Source: Streptomyces coeruleorubidus
Lineage (GTDB): Bacteria; Actinomycetota; Actinomycetes; Streptomycetales; Streptomycetaceae
DNA: 64,000 nt
Assembly: GCF_028885415.1 (NCBI RefSeq)
Contig: NZ_CP118527.1
Coordinates: 434,001-498,000, forward strand
Direction of reading: 5' to 3'
The notes under the pieces are model-generated. The model saw only the letters and a program-made list of their open reading frames with translations, was not told the origin of the DNA and did no database searches. Position 1 is the stretch's first letter. Each line of letters begins with the position of its first letter. The translations under genes were made by a program, and so were the position numbers. Of the stretch, positions 58,314 to 64,000 are shown one piece after another.

Positions 58314-59486
58314 ATGATCATTGGATTCTCTTCCCGGGTGGCCGTGTCGGCCTGTGCGCTCTGTGCGGCAGGGCTTCTGGCCGTGATGCCCGCCGCGGCG
58401 GCCGGTTCCGACGGGACGGAACCCGGTCCGCCGGCCGGGCCGAGGGCGGCGGCCCCGCACCCCTCGCTGCTGTACCGCCCCGGCACCCAGGTCCGGCCGC
58501 GCGCCGGGGCGCCCCGTCTCCCGGAGACCTCCGCGCTGTCCTGGCTGGTGGCCGACGCCCGCACCGGCGAGGTGCTCGCCGCCCACAACGCGCACCGCAG
58601 GCTGCCCCCGGCCAGCACCCTGAAGACCCTCTTCGCCCTCACGGTGCTGCCGGCGCTGCCGGCAGGCATCCGGCACACGGTCCGCGAGGAGGAACTGAGG
58701 GGCGTCGGGGCCGGCAGCAGCCTGGTCGGGGTCACCGAGGGCCGTACCTACCGGGTCGCCGACCTGTGGCGGGGTGTCTTCCTCAACTCCGGCAACGACG
58801 CCGTGCGCGTCCTGGCCGAGCTCAACGGCGGCTGGCGGGCCACGGCCGAGCGCATGCAGGCCAGGGCCCGGTCCCTCGGCGCCCGCGACACGCGCGTGGT
58901 CTCCCCGGACGGCTACGACGCGCCGGGCCAGGTGTCGTCGGCGTTCGATCTGGCGGTCTTCGGCCGGGTCGGGCTGCGCAACCCCGACTTCGCGCGGTAC
59001 TGCGCCACCGTCGAGGCCAGGTTCCCCGGCGGCGGAGGCTGGTCGTACCCGATCCGCAACACCAACCGGCTGCTGAGCGGCGCCCGTGGTGTGAAGCCGT
59101 ACCGGGGGCTGATCGGCATCAAGAACGGCTACACCAGCAAGGCGGGCAGCACGCTCGTCGCGGCGGCGCGGCGGGACGGGCGCACCCTCGTCGTGACGGT
59201 GATGAACCCTCAGGAGGGCGGCGGCTCCGCGGTGTACGAGGAGGCCCGCTCGCTGCTCGACTGGGGGTTCAAGGCGGGCAGCCGGGTCGATCCGGTGGGT
59301 TCGCTCGACGCGTCGAGGGCTGCCGCGCGACCGGCGGCGCCGACTCCGCCCGCCGTCGCGGCCGCGGTGCCCGAGGAGGCCGACTCCGGCTGGACGGCAG
59401 CGGGGCTGATCGCGGGTGCCGCCGGGCTGGGTGCGGCGGTCGTGGTGCTGGTGCTGCGGCTGCCGGTCCGCCGGTCCGGGGGCTGA
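58314..59486 (+). CDS. D-alanyl-D-alanine carboxypeptidase (low-molecular-weight PBP)
   Basis: 390 residues. Signal peptide about 1-30 (VAVSACALCAAGLLAVMPAAAAG), catalytic domain about 70-330, C-terminal membrane helix (TAAGLIAGAAGLGAAVVVLVLRLPV) anchoring it outside. Catalytic motifs: S101-T-L-K104, S159-G-N161 and K270-N-G in GIKNGYTSKAG, the usual actinobacterial variant of KTG. It trims the terminal D-Ala of peptidoglycan stem peptides. No clear ribosome site; the start rests on the signal peptide. The 3' end overlaps the convergent mannosyltransferase frame. Confidence 0.88.
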   Translation: MIIGFSSRVAVSACALCAAGLLAVMPAAAAGSDGTEPGPPAGPRAAAPHPSLLYRPGTQVRPRAGAPRLPETSALSWLVADARTGEVLAAHNAHRRLPPASTLKTLFALTVLPALPAGIRHTVREEELRGVGAGSSLVGVTEGRTYRVADLWRGVFLNSGNDAVRVLAELNGGWRATAERMQARARSLGARDTRVVSPDGYDAPGQVSSAFDLAVFGRVGLRNPDFARYCATVEARFPGGGGWSYPIRNTNRLLSGARGVKPYRGLIGIKNGYTSKAGSTLVAAARRDGRTLVVTVMNPQEGGGSAVYEEARSLLDWGFKAGSRVDPVGSLDASRAAARPAAPTPPAVAAAVPEEADSGWTAAGLIAGAAGLGAAVVVLVLRLPVRRSGG

Positions 59487-60592
59487 TCGACCGGCAGCCA
59501 CAGCAGCAGGCCCAGGGTGATCCAGGCGTAGGTGTTGCTGCCCAGGAACCCGTCGACGCCGGACGCGTCGTCGAACCACAGCCACACCACGCTGGTGCAC
59601 AGCACCGCGTACAGGGCGCCCGCGATCCGGGGGTGCCCGGTGCGGATCAGCACGGCGAAGGACGGCAGCAGCCACACGAGATGGTGCACCCAGGTGATCG
59701 GGCTGACGAGACAGGCGGCGAGGCCGGTCAGGGCGAACGCCGCCGTCCAGTCTCCCGCGGCGACCGCCCGGCGGGCCCGCAGCGCCCACACGCCGAGGAC
59801 CAGCACGACCGCCGCCGCCCACACCGCCCGGTCCGGTTCGCCCAGGCGGGCCAGGATGCCCTGCACGGACTGGTTCGAGACGTAACCGAGGCGGCCCACC
59901 CGGTTGGTGTCCCACAGCGCCTCGCTCCAGTAGAAACGTGAGGCGTCGGGATCCGCCGATGCCGCGAGGGCCGTGGCGCCGAGGGCGACGACCGTGGCGA
60001 CCGCCGCCGCGCGCCACCGCCGGGCCACCAGCAGCAGACCGATGAACAACGCCGGCGTGAGCTTGATCGCGGCCGCCAGCCCGATGCCGATGCCCGCCCA
60101 GCGTGTGCGTCCGGTGGCGAGCAGCGCCGCGTCGGTGAGCACGAGAGCCAGCAGCAGCAGGTTCACCTGGCCGAAACTGAAGGTGTCGCGGAGCGGTTCG
60201 AACAGCGCGAGAACACAGGCGGTCAGCGCCCAGCCGTACCAGCCGTGGCGCCGCCAGTCCGGCCCCGCGAGCAGCCGCAGGACCAGAGCCAGGGCCGCCA
60301 GGTTGAGCAGCAGGGCGGTGGCGATCGCGGTGTGGAGGTCCAGCAGGGCCATCGGCAGCATGACAACGGCGGCGAACGGCGGGTAGGTGAAGCCGTACGT
60401 CGTGCCGGGGACCCGGTAGTCGTAGATCCGGCCGCCGTGGTGGACCCAACTGTCGATGCTTCCGTAGTAGACGCGCAGGTCGAACCAGTCGCGCAGCAGG
60501 GGCACGGTCGCGGTGAAGACCGTCACCAGCGTGGCGAGGGCGAGTACGAGCAGCAGTCGTCCGCGGTCGGTGCGCGGCGGAGCCGGGGTCAT
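59210..60592 (-). CDS. GT87-type polyprenol-phosphate mannosyltransferase
   Basis: A multi-pass membrane glycosyltransferase of the GT87/GT-C class. About 10 helices begin at residue 12. The first loop has DLRVYYGSIDSWVHHGGRIYDYRVPGTTYGFTYPPFAAVVMLP; other motifs include FSFGQVNLLLLALVLTD, AAIKLTPALFIGLLLV and SPITWVHHLVWLLPS. The ATG at 60592 overlaps the stop of the MptB-like gene (ATGA). The frame continues to 59210, but its last 90 codons are antisense to the carboxypeptidase gene and low-complexity. The real end is probably near 59480 with a stop lost by an indel. Confidence 0.75.
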   Translation of the reverse strand: MTPAPPRTDRGRLLLVLALATLVTVFTATVPLLRDWFDLRVYYGSIDSWVHHGGRIYDYRVPGTTYGFTYPPFAAVVMLPMALLDLHTAIATALLLNLAALALVLRLLAGPDWRRHGWYGWALTACVLALFEPLRDTFSFGQVNLLLLALVLTDAALLATGRTRWAGIGIGLAAAIKLTPALFIGLLLVARRWRAAAVATVVALGATALAASADPDASRFYWSEALWDTNRVGRLGYVSNQSVQGILARLGEPDRAVWAAAVVLVLGVWALRARRAVAAGDWTAAFALTGLAACLVSPITWVHHLVWLLPSFAVLIRTGHPRIAGALYAVLCTSVVWLWFDDASGVDGFLGSNTYAWITLGLLLWLPVDQPPDRRTGSRSTSTTTAAPSPAAPAISPAAVQPESASSGTAAATAGGVGAAGRAAALDASSEPTGSTRLPALNPQSSSERASSYTAEPPPS

Positions 60593-61983
60593 GCCGTGCG
60601 TCCCAGTGCCGGGGCCAGCTCGGCCTGGTGTGCCTGCCACAGCACGACGACCGCGAGTGCGCCGCCGGAGACGGCCAGCAGGAGTTGCCCGGTGTCGGCC
60701 GGGCCGCCGCTGGGCAGGACGCACAGCGCGAGCACGCCGGTCACGGCCGCCATGCGGTGGCGTACGGAAGTGCTGGGCGCGGCGGCGGCGATGAGGAACA
60801 GGCCCCACAGGGCGTACCAGGGGCGGATCGCCGGGCCGAGCGCGGCCACCGCCGCCAGGCTCAGGCCCAGCGCGTACACCGGTCGCGGGCGCAGCCGGAA
60901 CCAGATCAGGACGATCGCGACCCCGGCCGCCACGACGCCCAGCGCGTGCCAGGCGGGGATCGCCAGGGGCGCGAGATCGCTGCCGAGGTGTTCCAGCAGG
61001 GCCCGGGTGGCGCGGCCGAGCAGGGTGGTCAGGGCCCAGTTCTGGGGCGAGACGGGGGTGTTCAGGGCGCCGATCCAGCCGTATCCGGTGCCGGCCGCGG
61101 CCGTGGCCGCGACAGTCGTCCCCGCGGCCGCGACGGCGGTCGTCACGAGAGCCTTCGCCGTCCCTCGGCCCGCGCGGATCTGGAGGACGACGACGGCGGC
61201 CAGCCCGAGCACGGCGGGTGCCTTGACCAGCGCGGCGAGCGTGACGAGGACGGCGCCGAGCAACGGCCACCGGCCGAGCGCCGCGACCAGGCCGGCGCCG
61301 AGCAGGCCCAGCATGACGGCGTCGTTGTGGGCGCCCGCGACCAGGTGCAGCAGGACGAGCGGGTTGAGGGCGCCCAGCCACAGCGCGGCGGACGGGTCGG
61401 CGCCGCTGTGGCGGGCCAGGCGGGGCAGTGCGGCCGCCATCAGGGCCACGCCGGCGAGCGCGACCAGCCGCATCCCGACCAGCCCGGCGGGCACGTCACC
61501 GCGCGTCAGCGCCGACAGGCCCGCCGCGACGGCGAGGAACACCGGGCCGTAGGGGGCGCCGGTGTGCCGCCAGAGCGGGGCGACCTCGCCGGCGAGCGGG
61601 CCGCCGAGGTGGGACGGCCCGTGCGCGTACACGTCCATGTGCGCGTCGACCATCGCCCCCTGGGCTAGGTAGCTGTACACGTCCCGGCTGAACAGCGGCG
61701 GGGCGAGCAGCAGCGGGGCGGCCCAGACGGCGAGGACGAGCAGCAGGGCGCGGGGAGCGGGCGGTCTGGGTCCTCGGACCAGGCGGCCCAGCAGCGCCCA
61801 GGCCGCGATGAGCAGGACGAGTCCGAAGTACACCCCCACCAGGCCGAGGGCGGCGCGTGCGGAGGCCGGGTGGAGGAGGTCCCTTACGGGCAGGGCTCCG
61901 GCCGTCTCACCGCCTGCCGCGAGGAAGGCGGTACCGGCCAGACCGAGTATCTGGCAGCGGCGGAGATCGACGGGGAAAGCCAT
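60589..61983 (-). CDS. MptB-like alpha-1,6-mannosyltransferase (polyprenol-phosphate-mannose dependent)
   Basis: About 464 residues, ATG 61983 (GTG 61992 possible). Multi-spanning GT-C enzyme. LLAPPLFSRDVYSYLAQGAMVDAHMDVYAHGPSHLGG carries the catalytic RD pair in the first large loop, followed by APYGPVFLAVAAGLSAL, LLHLVAGAHNDAVMLGLLGAGL and IRPWYALWGLFLIA. It would extend cell-envelope mannans using mannose-phosphoprenol on the outer membrane face. Translationally coupled to the GT87 gene. Confidence 0.82.
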   Translation of the reverse strand: MAFPVDLRRCQILGLAGTAFLAAGGETAGALPVRDLLHPASARAALGLVGVYFGLVLLIAAWALLGRLVRGPRPPAPRALLLVLAVWAAPLLLAPPLFSRDVYSYLAQGAMVDAHMDVYAHGPSHLGGPLAGEVAPLWRHTGAPYGPVFLAVAAGLSALTRGDVPAGLVGMRLVALAGVALMAAALPRLARHSGADPSAALWLGALNPLVLLHLVAGAHNDAVMLGLLGAGLVAALGRWPLLGAVLVTLAALVKAPAVLGLAAVVVLQIRAGRGTAKALVTTAVAAAGTTVAATAAAGTGYGWIGALNTPVSPQNWALTTLLGRATRALLEHLGSDLAPLAIPAWHALGVVAAGVAIVLIWFRLRPRPVYALGLSLAAVAALGPAIRPWYALWGLFLIAAAAPSTSVRHRMAAVTGVLALCVLPSGGPADTGQLLLAVSGGALAVVVLWQAHQAELAPALGRTA

Positions 61984-62097
61984 GGCCAACACTCGGGCAG
62001 CGTGTCAACGCGGGGTGGCTTCACGGCGACGTGGAGCCCTCTGGAGGGAAGCGGGAGGGTGACCGGCCGGTGATCAGGTGAGGGCCGGGAGGTTCTG

Positions 62098-63021
62098 TCA
62101 GAACACCGACAGTCCGGTCAGCGTCGTGAATCTGTCCAGGGCCGCCACGCCCGCCACCGAGTTGCCCCGTTCGTCCAGACCCGGGCTCCACACGCACAGC
62201 GTGCAGCGGCCCGGGACGACCGCGATGATGCCGCCGCCGACGCCGCTCTTGCCGGGCAGGCCCACGCGGTAGGCGAAATCGCCCGCCGCGTCGTACGTCC
62301 CGCAGGTCAGCATGATCGCGTTGATCTGCTTGGCCTGGCTGCGGGTGAGCAGCCGGGTGCCGTCGGCACGTATGCCGTGCCGGGCGAGGAAGGTGGTGGC
62401 GAGGGCGAGGTCGGCGCAGGACGCCGCGATCGAACACTGCCGGAAGTACTGGTCGAGCAGGACCGGCACGGGGTTGTCGATGTTGCCGTAGGACGCCATG
62501 AAGTGCCCGAGCGCGGCGTTGCGGTCGCCGTGGGCGGACTCGGACACGGCGACCTCCTTGTCGAAGGTCAGGTCCGTGTTGCCGCTCTCCGCCCGCAGGA
62601 ACGCCAGCAGTTCACCCGACGCGTCGCCGGTACGGGTGTGCAGCCGGTCGGTGACGACGAGGGCGCCCGCGTTGATGAACGGGTTGCGCGGGATGCCGTT
62701 CTCGTACTCCAGCTGGACCAGGGAGTTGAAGGGGTTGCCGGAGGGCTCGCGGCCCACGTGCTCCCACAGGGCGTCGCCCTCACGGGCCAGGACGAGGGCG
62801 AGGGTGAAGACCTTGGTGATGGACTGCGCGGAGAAGGGCCGCCGCCAGTCCCCCACCCCGTACACCGTGCCGTCCGGCTCGGCGACGGCCATGCCGAAGC
62901 TGCGCGGGTCGCGGGCGGCGAGCGCCGGGATGTAGTCGGCGGGCCGGCCACGGCCGGGAGTCCGATCGATCTCCTCGGCGATGCGCTCCAGGACCGGCTG
63001 GAAGGTCGTCGACGGCGTCAT
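62098..63021 (-). CDS. glsA: Glutaminase
   Basis: 307 residues, serine-dependent beta-lactamase-fold glutaminase converting glutamine to glutamate and ammonia. Catalytic S67-I-T-K70 in FSAQSITKVFTLAL. NPFNSLVQLEYENGIPRNPFINAGALVV, SESAHGDRNAALGHFMASYGNI and YRVGLPGKSGVGGGIIAVVPG are characteristic. Full length and intact. It is adjacent to aspartate ammonia-lyase on the same strand (46-bp gap), so the two may form an amino-acid deamination operon. Confidence 0.92.
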   Translation of the reverse strand: MTPSTTFQPVLERIAEEIDRTPGRGRPADYIPALAARDPRSFGMAVAEPDGTVYGVGDWRRPFSAQSITKVFTLALVLAREGDALWEHVGREPSGNPFNSLVQLEYENGIPRNPFINAGALVVTDRLHTRTGDASGELLAFLRAESGNTDLTFDKEVAVSESAHGDRNAALGHFMASYGNIDNPVPVLLDQYFRQCSIAASCADLALATTFLARHGIRADGTRLLTRSQAKQINAIMLTCGTYDAAGDFAYRVGLPGKSGVGGGIIAVVPGRCTLCVWSPGLDERGNSVAGVAALDRFTTLTGLSVF

Positions 63022-63066
63022 GATCTCGATTGTCCCTCCGTGCCGGTCCCGGTGCGCTCGCGTACG

Positions 63067-64000
63067 TCAGGCCGCCGGAGCCGGGTCGCTGCCTGCCAGG
63101 ACCTCCGGGCGCAGCAGCCCGGCGAGCGTCTCGGCGGGCAGCAGGCCCTTCTCCAGGACGAGTTCCGCCACGCCCCTGCCGGTGGCGAGGGCTTCCTTGG
63201 CGATGTCGGTGGCGGCCGTGTAGCCGATGTGCGGGTTGAGGGCGGTGACGAGGCCGATGGAGTTCTCGACACTCGTTCGCAGCGCCTCGGTGTTGGCGGT
63301 GATGCCGTCCACGCAGCGTTCCGCGAGGGTGAGGCAGGCCGCGCGAAGGTGCGTGATGGACTCCGACAGGGAGTGCAGGATGATCGGCTCGAAGGCGTTG
63401 AGCTGGAGCTGCCCGGCCTCGGCTGCCATGGTGATGGTGACGTCGTTGCCGATCACCTCGAAGGCGACCTGGTTGACGACCTCGGGGATCACCGGGTTGA
63501 CCTTGCCGGGCATGATGGACGAACCGGCCTGCACCGGCGGCAGGTTGATCTCGCCGAGCCCGGCGCGCGGGCCGGAGGACAGCAGCCGCAGGTCGTTGCA
63601 GCTCTTGGAGAGCTTGACCGCGATGCGCTTGAGCACGCCGGACATCTGGACGAAGGCGCCGCAGTCCTGGGTCGCCTCGACCAGGTTGGCCGCCGTCACC
63701 AGGGGCAGGCCGGTGATGGCCGCGAGGTGGCGGCGGGCCGACTCGGCGTATCCGGCGGGGGCGTTGAGGCCGGTGCCGATCGCCGTGGCTCCGAGGTTGA
63801 TCTCATGGATCAGTTCGACGGCCTCGGCAAGACGGGACCGGTCCTCGTCGATCATGACGGCGTACGCGGAGAATTCCTGACCGAGCGTCATCGGCACCGC
63901 GTCCTGCAACTGTGTACGGCCCATCTTGAGAACGTCGCGGAACTCGACGGCCTTGCGGGCGAAGGCGTCCTGCAGGACGGCCATCGCGTCGAGCAACCCG
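63067..64000 (-). CDS. aspA: Aspartate ammonia-lyase, N-terminus beyond window
   Basis: The C-terminal 310 or so residues of a fumarase/aspartase-superfamily enzyme (full length about 470). The superfamily signature [28 protein letters not shown] with the catalytic Ser is present. [28 protein letters not shown] and [31 protein letters not shown] also match AspA rather than FumC. Converts aspartate to fumarate and ammonia. The start codon lies past position 64000. Upstream partner of the glutaminase gene. Confidence 0.9.
   Translation of the reverse strand, partial: GLLDAMAVLQDAFARKAVEFRDVLKMGRTQLQDAVPMTLGQEFSAYAVMIDEDRSRLAEAVELIHEINLGATAIGTGLNAPAGYAESARRHLAAITGLPLVTAANLVEATQDCGAFVQMSGVLKRIAVKLSKSCNDLRLLSSGPRAGLGEINLPPVQAGSSIMPGKVNPVIPEVVNQVAFEVIGNDVTITMAAEAGQLQLNAFEPIILHSLSESITHLRAACLTLAERCVDGITANTEALRTSVENSIGLVTALNPHIGYTAATDIAKEALATGRGVAELVLEKGLLPAETLAGLLRPEVLAGSDPAPAA

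Noticed and set aside
57042..60449. A 1,135-codon minus-strand frame including the DUF5937-type gene
   Set aside because: Only the last 335 codons (from 58049) are a real protein; the rest is antisense to the carboxypeptidase and mannosyltransferase region.

Overview
High-GC actinobacterial DNA, almost certainly a Streptomyces chromosome. Supporting signs: GC-rich third codon positions throughout; many GTG starts; families typical of the genus (PAS-GAF-SpoIIE phosphatase, RacO/RacP-like pair, PadR/PucR/TetR/GntR regulators, DhaKLM, Rv1733c-like protein, Rho paralog, actinobacterial DD-carboxypeptidase, MptB-like mannosyltransferase). I found no rRNA, tRNA, CRISPR array or phage. The only mobile element recognised is one IS5-type transposase at 16.3-17.1 kb.

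Layout. 0.1-3.0 kb: organosulfur block (broken ABC permease, SfnB/DszC-like monooxygenase, TauD dioxygenase). 3.0-5.4 kb: DHA2 drug exporter and TetR regulator. 5.5-7.6 kb: SRPBCC protein, small Cys-pair protein, YbdK-type carboxylate-amine ligase. 7.7-9.2 kb: stomatin-like SPFH protein with NfeD. 9.6-13.0 kb: Na+/alanine symporter with a Crp-like box, then NhaA behind a structured leader. 13.0-16.2 kb: beta-propeller protein, zinc-ribbon protein, RacO/RacP-like operon. 16.2-20.8 kb: accessory patch with the IS, a broken gene, a secreted NucA/NucB nuclease, a DUF6461-like protein and a frameshifted Cys protein. 20.8-25.9 kb: PucR regulator divergent from a CPA-type antiporter (with a second copy of the NhaA leader element), a TrkA-type channel protein and a membrane protein. 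26.0-33.5 kb: operon of a membrane protein, a flotillin and a 1,628-residue AAA ATPase. 34.0-36.0 kb: dhaKLM. 36.1-39.6 kb: GH75 chitosanase, small ORF, FnIII lipoprotein, Ser/Thr-rich surface protein, PadR regulator. 39.6-46.4 kb: FadH, M20 peptidase, SpoIIE phosphatase, HemK-like methyltransferase. 46.8-55.6 kb: sulfite-oxidase-like pair, esterases, a GntR regulator, methyltransferases, a broken PadR gene. 55.9-64 kb: short Rho paralog, DUF5937-like regulator, DD-carboxypeptidase, two mannosyltransferases, glutaminase and aspartate ammonia-lyase cut by the window end.

How genes work together. Ion homeostasis recurs: symporter, NhaA, CPA antiporter and TrkA-type channel. NhaA and the CPA antiporter, which belong to unrelated families, share a near-identical leader (24 nt, one mismatch) just ahead of the gene. 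A 15-bp palindrome, TGCCGG-N3-CCGGCA, occurs once before the PucR gene and twice before the flotillin operon, which suggests one regulon. Both PadR loci carry palindromes with GTTG half-sites.

Caveat. About 16 genes are split by frameshifts. Nearly all are repaired by adding one base, usually in a short G/C run. That looks like consensus deletion error rather than mass pseudogenisation, so those genes are given as single CDSs with the shift noted. Two loci (permease at 0.1 kb, PadR at 54 kb) also lack internal segments and are called pseudogenes.
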